From positions 62,001 through 126,000 of the forward strand of contig NZ_SDDX01000020.1 of NCBI RefSeq assembly GCF_004115925.1: 64,000 bases of DNA, given 5' to 3'. Below, piece after piece: positions 22,084 to 31,109 of this stretch (positions are counted from its first letter, which is position 1; each line of letters begins with the position of its first letter). This DNA is from Lelliottia nimipressuralis. GTDB taxonomy: Bacteria > Pseudomonadota > Gammaproteobacteria > Enterobacterales > Enterobacteriaceae. The position numbers were made by a program, and so were the translations under genes. Below the pieces are notes generated by a model. That model had not been told where the DNA came from. It searched no databases and worked only from the letters and a program-made list of their open reading frames with translations.

Positions 22084-22207
22084 GCCCCATGCTGGCTGTC
22101 TGTCGGTGAAGGTCAGATTTCAACAAAAGTTGTCAAAACGTTAAATCCGTCACAGTTTTGATGATAAACTGCGCGACTTTCCCGCAGTTTTATCCTCAGG
22201 TGACACC

Positions 22208-23398
22208 ATGACAGAACAGATCCACTCCACGCCCACAGCCCATACCGGTGAGGTCCTGCGACCTAACTGGTCGGCGGTTTTCTCCGTGGCGTTTTGCGTC
22301 GCCTGCCTGATTACCGTGGAGTTTCTGCCGGTCAGCCTGCTGACGCCGATGGCGCAGGATCTGGGGATTTCCGAAGGGGTGGCGGGCCAGTCCGTCACCG
22401 TCACGGCGTTTGTCGCCATGTTCTCCAGCCTGTTTATCACCCAGATAATCGGCACCATCGACCGCCGCAAAGTGGTGATCCTGTTTGCGGTTCTGCTCAC
22501 GCTCTCTTGCGTGCTGGTCTCCTTTGCCGATAACTTTACTCTGCTGTTGCTGGGCCGCGCCTGTCTGGGGCTGGGGCTGGGTGGATTCTGGGCAATGTCG
22601 GCCTCGCTGACCATGCGTCTGGTGCCCGCGCGCAAAGTGCCGAAAGCGCTCTCGGTGATCTTCGGCGCCGTCTCGATTGCACTGGTGATTGCCGCACCGC
22701 TGGGCAGTTTTTTGGGCGGCATTATCGGCTGGCGTAACGTCTTTAACGGCGCGGCGATCATGGGCATTCTGTGCATTTTCTGGGTGTGGAAGGCGCTGCC
22801 GTCCCTGCCGGGCGAAGCGGCGCATCATAAGCAGAATATGTTCAGCCTGCTGAAACGCCCCGGTGTGCTGGCGGGGATGACCGCCATCTTTATGGCGTTC
22901 GCCGGGCAGTTTGCCTTTTTCACCTATATCCGCCCGGTGTTTATGACCATGGCCGGTTTTGATGTGGATGGCCTGACGCTGGTGCTGCTGAGTTTTGGTA
23001 TTGCGAGTTTTGTCGGCACATCCCTGTCGGCGCAGTTCCTGAAGCGCTCCCTTAAATTCGCCCTGGCAGGTGCGCCGCTGGTGCTGGCGGTCAGCGCCGT
23101 GGTGCTGATTTTGTGGGGAAGTGACAAGTGGGTGGCGTCGGCCATTGCGATTATCTGGGGCTTTGCTTTTGCGCTGGTGCCGGTGGGCTGGTCAACGTGG
23201 ATCACCCGTTCCCTTGCCGATCAGGCGGAAAAAGCCGGGTCGATTCAGGTTGCGGTGATTCAACTGGCAAACACCTGCGGCGCGGCGATTGGCGGCTATG
23301 CGCTGGATAATCTGGGGCTGCTGTCGCCGTTGGTATTGTCTGGCACGCTGATGCTGCTGACGGCACTGCTGGTGGCGGGGAAGGTCAAGGCGCAGTAA
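22208..23398 (+). CDS. nepI: Purine ribonucleoside exporter NepI
   Basis: 396-aa MFS drug:H+ antiporter-type protein exporting inosine and related nucleosides. Seen: N-terminal [20 protein letters not shown] and motif [11 protein letters not shown]-like segments, with the conserved end of the E. coli protein ([20 protein letters not shown]). A 12-bp stem bidirectional terminator follows. Confidence 0.95.
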   Translation: MTEQIHSTPTAHTGEVLRPNWSAVFSVAFCVACLITVEFLPVSLLTPMAQDLGISEGVAGQSVTVTAFVAMFSSLFITQIIGTIDRRKVVILFAVLLTLSCVLVSFADNFTLLLLGRACLGLGLGGFWAMSASLTMRLVPARKVPKALSVIFGAVSIALVIAAPLGSFLGGIIGWRNVFNGAAIMGILCIFWVWKALPSLPGEAAHHKQNMFSLLKRPGVLAGMTAIFMAFAGQFAFFTYIRPVFMTMAGFDVDGLTLVLLSFGIASFVGTSLSAQFLKRSLKFALAGAPLVLAVSAVVLILWGSDKWVASAIAIIWGFAFALVPVGWSTWITRSLADQAEKAGSIQVAVIQLANTCGAAIGGYALDNLGLLSPLVLSGTLMLLTALLVAGKVKAQ

Positions 23399-23405
23399 GT
23401 CTGGC

Positions 23406-23433
23406 ATATCCTCACCCTTTCGGGTGAGGATAT
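23406..23433. terminator. Bidirectional terminator between nepI and yicL
   Basis: Perfect 12-bp stem ATATCCTCACCC / GGGTGAGGATAT with TTTC loop between convergent genes; no long T tract. Confidence 0.7.
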
Positions 23434-23437
23434 CGGG

Positions 23438-24343
23438 TTACACCGAAGCCTGAACGCGTCTGCGCGAATCCATCGAAATCAGTACTACCGACGACACAAT
23501 CAACAATGTCCCCAGCCAGTCCGGCAGCGTAAACGCCACCCCTAACAGCAGCACCGACAGCAACGCGCTGCTCAGCGGTTCGGCGCAGCTCAGAATGCTC
23601 GCTTTCGGTCCGCCAATCATCTGCGCGCCTTTCAGATACAAACTGAAGGTCAGCGCGGTGCCGATCACCACCAGATAGAAAAAGGCCAGCAGCAGGCTGC
23701 CGTCAATCACGAAGGTGGTGCCGCGCCCGGCGTAGAACGGCGTCAGCATCAGCCCTGCCAGCAACATACTCCAGCCGACAATCGGCAGCGTGCCGTAGCG
23801 GGCGATAAGCGTCGAGGGATAGGTGGTGTAAAACGCGGCGGCGAAGGCCGAGGCGATGCCAAAGAACAGCGCCGCAGGGGAGATAGACAGCGATGTCGGA
23901 TCGCCATGCGTCACCAGTAAAAACGTGCCAATCAGGGAGGTCAAAATTGCCGAGAGGACAAATATCCCAGGCCGTTTTTTCCGCGCCAGCGCGAACCACG
24001 CCACGATAATGGTCGGGGAGAGAAATTGCAGGACAGTCGCGGTAGCGGCGTTGGATTTTTCAATCGTCAGCAGGAACGTGAGCTGGACCGTGAGCGCGCC
24101 AACCAGTGAGAAAATCAGCAGGCTGATAGCGTCTTTGCGATGTTTGATGACTGAGAAAATCTTGTCGCCGTGGACGAAAGAGAGCGTCAGTAAAATCACG
24201 CCGGTGAACAGCAGACGAATCATGGTCAGATAAGGCGAGGAAATCTGACTCTTCTCCATAATGTACTGCGCGCAAACCCCTGAACTGCCCCATAACACGG
24301 CGGCGATCAGGACATTCAGCATCCCTCTTTTTGTGGAACCCAT
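23438..24343 (-). CDS. yicL: YicL, EamA-family transporter
   Basis: 301-aa, ten-helix drug/metabolite transporter family protein of unknown substrate. The ATG at 24,343 with GGGAGAAC upstream gives [20 protein letters not shown] as in E. coli; the frame is open 11 codons more. Seen: two EamA repeats (about 1-135 and 145-295), with [20 protein letters not shown] near the end. Confidence 0.93.
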   Translation of the reverse strand: MGSTKRGMLNVLIAAVLWGSSGVCAQYIMEKSQISSPYLTMIRLLFTGVILLTLSFVHGDKIFSVIKHRKDAISLLIFSLVGALTVQLTFLLTIEKSNAATATVLQFLSPTIIVAWFALARKKRPGIFVLSAILTSLIGTFLLVTHGDPTSLSISPAALFFGIASAFAAAFYTTYPSTLIARYGTLPIVGWSMLLAGLMLTPFYAGRGTTFVIDGSLLLAFFYLVVIGTALTFSLYLKGAQMIGGPKASILSCAEPLSSALLSVLLLGVAFTLPDWLGTLLIVSSVVLISMDSRRRVQASV

Positions 24344-24390
24344 GTTCTCCCCTGCATGCTCGTTTTTTTCTAGCATATCATGGGAGCAAT

Positions 24391-24445
24391 GCCGGGTGGT
24401 GCGGTCTGATGCCCTCGCTCCGCCCTCTCCCGAACAGGGAGAGGG
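24391..24445. repeat. REP-like element and adjoining hairpin
   Basis: GCCGGGTGGTGCGGTCTGATGCCC resembles one REP arm (24,391-24,414). It is followed by a perfect hairpin CCCTCTCCC / GGGAGAGGG (24,423-24,445), a common intergenic element in enterobacteria. Confidence 0.6.
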
Positions 24446-24454
24446 AAAACACGA

Positions 24455-24480
24455 AAAACGGCAACGCCCGTTGCCGTTTT
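24455..24480 (-). terminator. Terminator of the beta-glucoside PTS/porin operon
   Basis: 12-bp stem AAAACGGCAACG / CGTTGCCGTTTT; on the minus strand it ends in T5, just after the porin stop. Confidence 0.88.
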
Positions 24481-24489
24481 GCTTTTACC

Positions 24490-25874
24490 TTAGAACCAGG
24501 CTTCCCACATTGCGCCGACGTTGAAATCGTCGAGCGTCTGGTCGTCGGTGCCGTTCACGCGAGCGGTACGTTCATTATCCACCTTGCCGCCGGTCACGTA
24601 GAAGCGCAGCATCGGGCGGAACTCGGGGCCCATGGCGATAGACATGTTCTGCGACAGGGTCAGCTTCCAGCCTTTGTTATCACCGCCGTTATCGTAGTCA
24701 ACGTGCTGCCAGCCCGCTTCCAGCCAGGTGGAGTGAACGTCGTTCCACCAGTGCATTGGGCGCACAATCGCGTTGTAGTTTTTGCGATTGTCGGTGCTGT
24801 CACGGCTGTTGTCGTAATCGTGGAAGGCGAGGATGTACTCCACCTGCGTCTGCTGGGTGAATTTATGCAGCCCTTCGAAGCTGGCGTAAACCGTAGTCAG
24901 ATCTTCGGTTTTATTGAACACGCTGTTGTCTGAGTTATCCGAGTAACGGGCGATCACTTTGTTCACGCCGCTGTCGTTGGTGTGGCTCAGTACCACGCCG
25001 CCCTGCCAGGCGTTCAGACGATCGTCACTCTCGATGGCTTTCGAGTCGAAACCGTAGTTGGCGTACAGTTCCAGATCCAGCGGCCCGATTTTCATGCCGT
25101 GGATTTTGGAGGTGGCCGCGTAGTTGCCTTTATCGCCGGTGCCGGAGCCGCCGGTACAGGAGATGCGCGACGGGTTAGAGCCGTCGTTTTCCACTTCCGG
25201 ATTACAGGATTCCACTGCCGCGACGGTTGCCACGTCAAACTGCACCCCGCCGATATCGAAGTTTTTCACCCCGGCGCCCTGGCCATCGTGGTTCATCCAG
25301 AAGTAGTCGTTGATGCCCTGCTGTGGACGCTGGTGGAAGTCTCGACCGGCCCAGAAATAGGCATTTGGGTTAGATGACATAATGTTGGTCACCCCCGCGT
25401 AGGCTTTTTTCAGGTTAACTTCGTCGCCCCAGTGGTCGATCATCACGTTGATGTCCCAGATCGCGCCGTTATCGCCTTTGAACGCTTTAGAGAGCTGGAA
25501 TTCACCGCCGTTGCCTTCGTTACCCAGACGACCAATCGCCGAGCCGCCGTTATACGAGCCATCGACCGCCACATATTTTTGATCGGCGGCCTGGAAGTGT
25601 GCGCCGTAGCGGGCGTAGCCGGTAAATTTAATGCCAAAGGGAATCGCCAGATCCGGGGACTGCGCGGCGCTTTGCGGTTCCGTCACCACGTCCGCTTTTT
25701 TCGCGACTGCCGCATCCATTTTTGCTGACGTTCTGTCAGGGCTTTATCCACCGCTTTGGCGACAATGGCGTCAATTTGCTCCTGCGTGAATTCTTGTGCG
25801 AGCACAGAAATTGGGCAAAGCGCGGCGATAACCGCCATTGTTAATGGAAGTTTTTTTATGATATTCATTGTCAT
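24490..25874 (-). pseudogene. LamB/ScrY-family carbohydrate porin, frameshifted after the signal peptide
   Basis: Outer-membrane sugar channel that would admit the glucosides handled by the operon. The first part (25,874 down to about 25,725) encodes a signal peptide (NIIKKLPLTMAVIAALCPIS, cut after VLAQ-type site) and a short helical N-terminus, AIVAKAVDKALTERQQK. That frame then runs into WMRQSRKKRTW and stops. The remaining ~410 residues, from MDAAVAKKADVV, are in another frame and contain a full LamB barrel (GIKFTGYARYG, AYFWAGRDFHQRPQQGIN, terminal GAMWEAWF). One added base near GCAAAAATGG (about 25,719-25,728) restores a single protein. Real lesion or sequencing error cannot be told here. 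Confidence 0.85.
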
Positions 25875-26012
25875 CTCTATTAATTTAAATTTTATTCAGA
25901 CAATAACCATCCCATTCCGATCTGACAGAATATGTCGCTATCATCAGAAAAAGTTGATTTATATTTTTATAGGTACAGAGGGTTTAATTTAGCGTAACGA
26001 TATCTCCCTTTA

Positions 26013-26318
26013 TTATCTCTGGTAGAGATGGATAATCTCTTCGGACAATTCACGGGCCAACAGTGAATTCATTAAATGATCCTGGGCATGCACCATAATT
26101 AAAGTCATCGGCTGGCGGGCTTCGCCCGCGTCCTGTTCGATGAGTTTGGTCTGCATATGGTGCGCCTGGCGCGCGTAGCCATCGGCTTCGCGCAGCAGGC
26201 TTTTGGCTTCGTCAAGGTTGCCCTGCCGGGCCGCGTGCAGGGCTTCAAAGCACAGGCTACGCGACTGACCGGCGTTGACGATAATTTCCATTACGGCATC
26301 TTCTAATGCGATCATCAT
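26013..26318 (-). CDS. PTS lactose/cellobiose-type EIIA
   Basis: 101-aa all-helical EIIA of the Lac family that relays phosphate from HPr to EIIB. Seen: phospho-histidine motif LIMVHAQDHLMNS (His77). It is encoded 3 bases after the GH1 gene. The substrate class (beta-glucoside or chitooligosaccharide) is inferred from neighbours. A 138-bp AT-rich gap separates it from the porin. Confidence 0.93.
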   Translation of the reverse strand: MMIALEDAVMEIIVNAGQSRSLCFEALHAARQGNLDEAKSLLREADGYARQAHHMQTKLIEQDAGEARQPMTLIMVHAQDHLMNSLLARELSEEIIHLYQR

Positions 26319-26321
26319 TCA

Positions 26322-27710
26322 TTACTCTTTATCAAAACTATTATTTAACGAGGTGGCGGCGAACCACTCCCCGCTTTTCTTAATGGTGCGTTTCTGCGTG
26401 GCTAAATCCAGCTGAATAAATCCGTAGCGGTTTTTATACGCATTACACCATGACCAGTTATCAATAAATGTCCACATATGGTAACCAAGACAATTTGCGC
26501 CTTCGCTAATTCCTTTGTGAACCCATTTAAGGTGCTCAGAAATAAAGTCGATACGGTATTGATCGTTAATCTGACCGTTTTCAATAAAACGCTGCTCGTT
26601 TTCGACGCCCATGCCGTTTTCAGAGATAAAACAGCGCGGGTTGCCGTAATTCTCACGCAGATTAACGAGAATATCGTAAATACCCGGCTCGTAGATTTCC
26701 CAGCCGCGGTACGGGTTCATTTTGCGCCCTGGCATCTCGTAATTATCAAAGAACCACTCCGGCATAAACGGCGCCTGAGGGTTCACCGCGCTGTCGCGAC
26801 ACTTCACGCGGCGCGGCTGATAATAGTTAATGCCCAGCAGGTCGATGGTTCCTTCGGCAATCAGCGCGCTGTCTTCGGGCTGACAGGCAGGCAGCTGATC
26901 GTAGGCTTTCAGCAGCGCTACCAGATCCGCCGGATATTCCCCGCGCAGAACCGGATCGAGGAAGCTGCGGTTAAACATCAGATCCGCATAGTGCGCGGCT
27001 TTCAGATCCTGCGGATTCTGCGAGCGCGGATAGGACGGCGTCAGGTTCAGCACGATGCCGATCTCCCCCGCATGATGCCCGGCGCGGAAGGCGCGCACCG
27101 CCTGCGCATGGGCCAGCACCGTGTGGTACGCCACGGTCGCCGCGCGACGGAAATCCACCACGTTGGGATAGTGGAAATTGTACAGATAACCGCCTTCCAC
27201 CGGGACAATCGGCTCGTTAAAGGTGAACCAGTGCAGCACGCGATCGCCGAACAGCTCAAAGCAGATCTGCGCGTAGCGGGCGTATGCCGCCACGACGTCA
27301 CGGTTTTCCCAGCCGCCGATCTCCTGCATCACCATCGGCATGTCGAAGTGGAACAGGGTGATGAACGGCGTAATGCCCTGCTCAAGCAGCTCATCGAAGA
27401 CCTGATTGTAGAATTCCACCGCCTGCGGATTCACTTCACCGACACCGTCGGGGATCAGGCGCGCCCAGCTAATCGAGGTGCGAAAGCTGTTATGGTTCAG
27501 CTGTTTCAGCAGCTGAATGTCCGATTTCCAGTTCTGGTAAAAAGCGGAGGTATCCTGCGGCCCCACGCCCTGATGGAAACGGTTTGGCTCATTGGCGAAC
27601 CAGTGATCCCAGGTGGTCACTCCTTTGCCGCCGCCCAGGCTTTCCCCTTCGGTTTGCAGCGCGGAGCTTGCGCTGCCCCACCAAAAGTTATCGGGAAATG
27701 AATATTTCAT
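26322..27710 (-). CDS. 6-phospho-beta-glucosidase, GH1
   Basis: 462-aa TIM-barrel retaining glycosidase that splits phosphorylated beta-glucosides such as cellobiose-6-phosphate in the cytoplasm. Seen: N-terminal FPDNFWWGSASSALQTEG, acid/base Glu166 in WFTFNEPIVP and nucleophile Glu364 in FISENGMGVENE. Lies between EIIC and EIIA in the operon. Annotation as BglA/AscB/CelF-type cannot be narrowed from sequence alone. Confidence 0.94.
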   Translation of the reverse strand: MKYSFPDNFWWGSASSALQTEGESLGGGKGVTTWDHWFANEPNRFHQGVGPQDTSAFYQNWKSDIQLLKQLNHNSFRTSISWARLIPDGVGEVNPQAVEFYNQVFDELLEQGITPFITLFHFDMPMVMQEIGGWENRDVVAAYARYAQICFELFGDRVLHWFTFNEPIVPVEGGYLYNFHYPNVVDFRRAATVAYHTVLAHAQAVRAFRAGHHAGEIGIVLNLTPSYPRSQNPQDLKAAHYADLMFNRSFLDPVLRGEYPADLVALLKAYDQLPACQPEDSALIAEGTIDLLGINYYQPRRVKCRDSAVNPQAPFMPEWFFDNYEMPGRKMNPYRGWEIYEPGIYDILVNLRENYGNPRCFISENGMGVENEQRFIENGQINDQYRIDFISEHLKWVHKGISEGANCLGYHMWTFIDNWSWCNAYKNRYGFIQLDLATQKRTIKKSGEWFAATSLNNSFDKE

Positions 27711-27731
27711 AATGCTTCCTCTTTGACGTTA

Positions 27732-29054
27732 TTAACGTGCAGCTTCAGCAGTACCGACGGTTGCCTGGGCTTTTTGCTCTTCGGTTTTCATCAAAGAGCG
27801 CTCATAGGCGCGCAGGAACGGCAGATACATCAGGGCTGACATCACCATACAAATTACGCACATCACTACCGGACTGAACGCCCAGTTTGCTGCCCACGAC
27901 GCACCGATGGGGGCCGGGGTGGTCCACGGCGTCAGGGATACCACCTGCGCCAGCCAGCCGAGTTTGGTCGCGGCGTAGGCCAGACAGGCGTTCACCAGCG
28001 GCACGAACACAAACGGGATAAACAGCATTGGGTTCATGATGATCGGCGCACCGAACAGAATCGGTTCGTTGATGTTAAAGAAGCTCGGCACCACGCCCAT
28101 TTTGCCGATGGTGCGCAGATGCGTCACGCGGCTGCGCAGCAGCAGGAAGGCCAGCGGTAAGGTCGAGCCAACGCCGCCGATCAGCAGATAGTGATCCCAG
28201 AAGCCCTGCAGATAGACGTGCGGAAGCGCTGCGCCCGCGGCCAGTGCTGCCTGGTTTGCCGACAGGTTCGCCATCCAGAACGGGTTCATGATGCCGGTAA
28301 CAATCAGTGAGCCGTGGATGCCTGCGAACCAGAAGATCTGGCACAGCAGCACGGAGAGCAGAATCGCCGGCAGGGAGTCAGAGGCGGACACCAGCGGCTC
28401 CAGCAGATGCATAATCGCCTGCGGGATAATCATCCCGGTTTGCGCTTCGATGAACAGGTTCAGCGGGTGCAGCGTGCCGATCACCACCATCACCGGAATC
28501 AGGATCTCAAAGGAGCGCGCCACGCCGGTCGGGACTTCTTTCGGCAGGCGAATGGTGACTTTGTTCTCCTTCAGCCACGCGTAAACGCGGGTGGAGTAGA
28601 TGGCGGTAATCAGCGCGGTGAAAATCCCCTGACCGGACAAATACTGCGTGGAGATTTTGCCGTCAGCATAGGGGGCCGCCACCAGCAGAAACGCCATAAA
28701 CGCCAGCAGGCCGGACATCACCGGATCGAGATTAAACTGGCGACCCAGGCTCGCGCCGATCCCTACCGAGATAAAGAAGGTCATCACGCCCATGCTGAGG
28801 TTAAACGGCAGCATCAGCTGTTCGCGGTAGGTCTGGGAGAAATCGAGCCAGCCACGGGCAAAACTGTTGGTGGTATCCGCCGAGAACGGCGGGAAGATGA
28901 ACACCAGCATAAACGAGCCGATGATCATAAACGGCAGGGCGGCGGTAAACCCGTCACGGATCGCAATCACGTACTTTTGCTGTCCGAGCTTTGCCGCCAG
29001 CGGGGTAATGGACTGCTCAATAACGGCAACCATTGATTGATATAACGAACTCAT
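27732..29054 (-). CDS. PTS lactose/cellobiose-type EIIC permease
   Basis: 440-aa membrane permease of the Lac family. Seen: MIIGSFMLVFIFPPF, GIHGSLIVTGIMNPFW and the family signature FNINEPILFGAPIIMNPMLF (active-site Glu in NEP). It carries the sugar across while EIIB phosphorylates it. Twelve bases downstream of EIIB. Confidence 0.95.
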   Translation of the reverse strand: MSSLYQSMVAVIEQSITPLAAKLGQQKYVIAIRDGFTAALPFMIIGSFMLVFIFPPFSADTTNSFARGWLDFSQTYREQLMLPFNLSMGVMTFFISVGIGASLGRQFNLDPVMSGLLAFMAFLLVAAPYADGKISTQYLSGQGIFTALITAIYSTRVYAWLKENKVTIRLPKEVPTGVARSFEILIPVMVVIGTLHPLNLFIEAQTGMIIPQAIMHLLEPLVSASDSLPAILLSVLLCQIFWFAGIHGSLIVTGIMNPFWMANLSANQAALAAGAALPHVYLQGFWDHYLLIGGVGSTLPLAFLLLRSRVTHLRTIGKMGVVPSFFNINEPILFGAPIIMNPMLFIPFVFVPLVNACLAYAATKLGWLAQVVSLTPWTTPAPIGASWAANWAFSPVVMCVICMVMSALMYLPFLRAYERSLMKTEEQKAQATVGTAEAAR

Positions 29055-29066
29055 GAGAACACCTTC

Positions 29067-29387
29067 TTAGTGTGCCGCTTCGATGAGCGACAGAGCATAG
29101 TCCAGTACCTTATCACCACGCTGCATACCGTAGTCCATCATGTCGATGGCTTGTACCGGAATACCCTGCGTAGCGGCCTTGTCTGCCAGTGTCTTTAACA
29201 TGTATTTCACTTGCGGTCCGAGAAGAACGACCTGGTATTGCGGAAACTGCGTGTCAAATTCGGACACGCCGTATGCATCAATCGTGACCGGGACTCCGCG
29301 TTCTTCTGCCACTTCAACCATTTTCCTCACCAGCAGGCTGGTGGACATCCCGGCAGAGCAGCACAGCATAATCTTGAACATCGACAA
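29067..29387 (-). CDS. PTS lactose/cellobiose-type EIIB
   Basis: 106-aa EIIB with phospho-Cys10 in MLCCSAGMSTSLLVRKM. First gene of the operon EIIB-EIIC-GH1-EIIA-porin on the minus strand, divergent from the LacI-type regulator. Confidence 0.94.
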   Translation of the reverse strand: MSMFKIMLCCSAGMSTSLLVRKMVEVAEERGVPVTIDAYGVSEFDTQFPQYQVVLLGPQVKYMLKTLADKAATQGIPVQAIDMMDYGMQRGDKVLDYALSLIEAAH

Positions 29388-29434
29388 CCATCCTCAAAGT
29401 GTAAAAAGTTATTGCGGGGATGATTGGATATCAT

Positions 29435-29452
29435 ATGGAAACCGGTTTCCAT
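29435..29452. promoter_or_regulatory. LacI-family operator O1
   Basis: Perfect 18-bp palindrome ATGGAAACCGGTTTCCAT, with the central CG typical of LacI-family operators, 48 bases before the EIIB start. Expected binding site of the divergent regulator. Confidence 0.85.
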
Positions 29453-29560
29453 TTATAAACCCCAGAAGTGTGATAACCATCAAGATCCGCCGCTTATGGG
29501 GCTTGTTATCACGATGTGGGTCACAAAATTTGGCGTTTTTGACATCAAATTGAGTGGAAA

Positions 29561-29616
29561 CGGAAAATCGGTTTCCATGGAAAACGGAAACGGATATACT
29601 CCGGATTGGCTATAAT
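29561..29616 (+). promoter_or_regulatory. LacI-family operator O2 and regulator promoter
   Basis: GGAAAATCGGTTTCC (29,562-29,576) is a one-base-expanded copy of the O1 core, and GGAAAACGGAAACGG follows. A TATAAT at 29,611-29,616 is a good -10 for the regulator gene and the operator covers its -35 side, so autoregulation and looping with O1 (about 126 bp apart) are plausible. Confidence 0.65.
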
Positions 29617-29671
29617 GTGAGCCGAAGCGGTAACAGGAATTACAGGGCTACGTGGGTCCTGACAGGGGAAT

Positions 29672-30625
29672 ATGATGTCTACAATCAACGATGTATCACG
29701 TCTGGCCGGGGTGTCCAAAGCCACGGTGTCACGGGTGTTGAGCGGGTCGCGCGGCGTGAAGGAAGCCAGCCGTGAGGCCGTACTGAAAGCGGTGGATGAG
29801 CTGAACTATCGGCCCAACGTCATAGCGCAATCGCTGTTGAGCCAGTCCACCGGCTGTATCGGCGTGATCTGTGCGCAGGATAATATCAACCAGACCACTG
29901 GGTATCTTTACGCGCTGGAAAAACAGCTCAGTCAGCACCAAAAACATCTGCTGCTGCGCTTCGCCAACACTAAAAGCGAGGTGCTCAACGCGCTCGATGA
30001 ACTCTCCTGCGGCCTTTGCGACGACATCCTGATTATCGGGGCGCGTTTCCCGCTGCATATCGATCAGGATAACGTCATCCTGGTGGACTGCATGGAGTCC
30101 GATAACGCCAACAGCATCCAGTTTGACCACGCCTTTGCCGCCGAAACCGCCTGTAACTACCTCACCAGCCAGGGCCGTCGGCAGATTGCCTTAATTCAGC
30201 CACAGGGCAGCGGTTTTGCCGATCAGGTGCTGCTCGGGTACAAACACGCGCTGGAGAAAAACTTCCTGCCGTTTAACCGCAATCTGGTGTTTATGGACGC
30301 CACTTCATCGTCCGTGGCGTTGCAGGAATTACTGAATAACGCGACCACGTTGAATTTCAACGCGTTGCTGGTGGCGGATGAGCAGGAAGCGCAGCGCGTG
30401 ATCCCGCAATTGCAGGCGTTTAATAAGTCGGTTCCGGAAGACATCATGGTCTTTAGTCTCGCCGGATCGCTGCATCTTCCGGGAATTCCGACCATTCCGG
30501 CCATCGAATACTCCATGGATGCGATGGCGGCGCGGATTGTGGCGTGGCTGAATGAGAAAACGCAGATGCTCGGCTCTTACGTCTTGCGCGGGGATCTGAT
30601 TATCCCGGATATGCGCAAACGCTAA
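29672..30625 (+). CDS. LacI-family transcriptional regulator of the beta-glucoside operon
   Basis: 317 aa. Seen: N-terminal LacI HTH with hinge (TINDVSRLAGVSKATVSRVL; NYRPNVIAQSLLSQ) and a periplasmic-binding-like sugar domain. Related in organisation to AscG/CelR-type repressors. Divergent from the PTS operon with two operator-like palindromes between, so it most likely represses the operon and itself. ATGATG allows a start at 29,672 or 29,675. Confidence 0.93.
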   Translation: MMSTINDVSRLAGVSKATVSRVLSGSRGVKEASREAVLKAVDELNYRPNVIAQSLLSQSTGCIGVICAQDNINQTTGYLYALEKQLSQHQKHLLLRFANTKSEVLNALDELSCGLCDDILIIGARFPLHIDQDNVILVDCMESDNANSIQFDHAFAAETACNYLTSQGRRQIALIQPQGSGFADQVLLGYKHALEKNFLPFNRNLVFMDATSSSVALQELLNNATTLNFNALLVADEQEAQRVIPQLQAFNKSVPEDIMVFSLAGSLHLPGIPTIPAIEYSMDAMAARIVAWLNEKTQMLGSYVLRGDLIIPDMRKR

Positions 30626-30633
30626 TCAAAAAA

Positions 30634-30657
30634 AAGCGTGAAGCACGCTTCACGCTT
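30634..30657 (-). terminator. Terminator overlapping the yicS stop
   Basis: Stem AAGCGTGAA / TTCACGCTT with a 6-base loop, followed on the minus strand by T8. It serves yicS and may also stop convergent readthrough from the LacI gene. Confidence 0.85.
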
Positions 30658-30952
30658 AGTAATCCTCCATGCAGTCCACTTTGCCGACGGCTTCCCAGTA
30701 GTTATCCAGGTTGTCGCGCTCCATCGCCAGCACGGCGTTTTTCACCAGCAGCTTGTTAGCCTCGGATGACATGATCATCGCCTGCCACTCTTTGTCCGTC
30801 TGCTTGCCCTGAGGCGAGCACACTTTCTTGATATCTTTCATCACGGCCTGGCGGATTTTCTCCGTTTTTACTGGGTCTTGCGTCTCCCTGGCGTGGACGA
30901 AGGCGGCGAAAAGCAAACAGATAACCAGACAAAACAGGTGAGCAGCTTTCAT
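30656..30952 (-). CDS. yicS: YicS family small exported protein
   Basis: 98 aa with a signal peptide (HLFCLVICLLFAAFVHA cleaved before RETQD) and two cysteines (KKVCSPQ, KVDCMED). It resembles E. coli YicS in length, Cys placement (KIC...VEC) and the NYWEAVGKV motif. Periplasmic protein of poorly known role. Lies near nlpA in E. coli; here the two are separated by the efflux operon. Confidence 0.85.
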   Translation of the reverse strand: MKAAHLFCLVICLLFAAFVHARETQDPVKTEKIRQAVMKDIKKVCSPQGKQTDKEWQAMIMSSEANKLLVKNAVLAMERDNLDNYWEAVGKVDCMEDY

Positions 30953-31078
30953 TGAAACCCCCGGAGTAAAACGCGCATTGTTCTCTGAAATATATCGTTA
31001 CATTCATCAAAGCGATTCAAGCCGAAAGTATGATTCTGGACAGACACAGGTATGAGACGTTTTAAGCGTAGCTGGAGT

Positions 31079-31106
31079 TTTTGCCGGGCATCAGCGCCCG
31101 GCAAAA
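31079..31106 (-). terminator. Efflux operon terminator
   Basis: 11-bp stem TTTTGCCGGGC / GCCCGGCAAAA with a six-base loop, 3 bases beyond the outer-membrane-factor gene stop. Confidence 0.8.
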
Positions 31107-31109
31107 GAT

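Noticed and set aside
26478-27701. 407-codon open frame antisense to the GH1 gene
   Set aside because: Shadow of the conserved phospho-beta-glucosidase frame; no recognisable domain.
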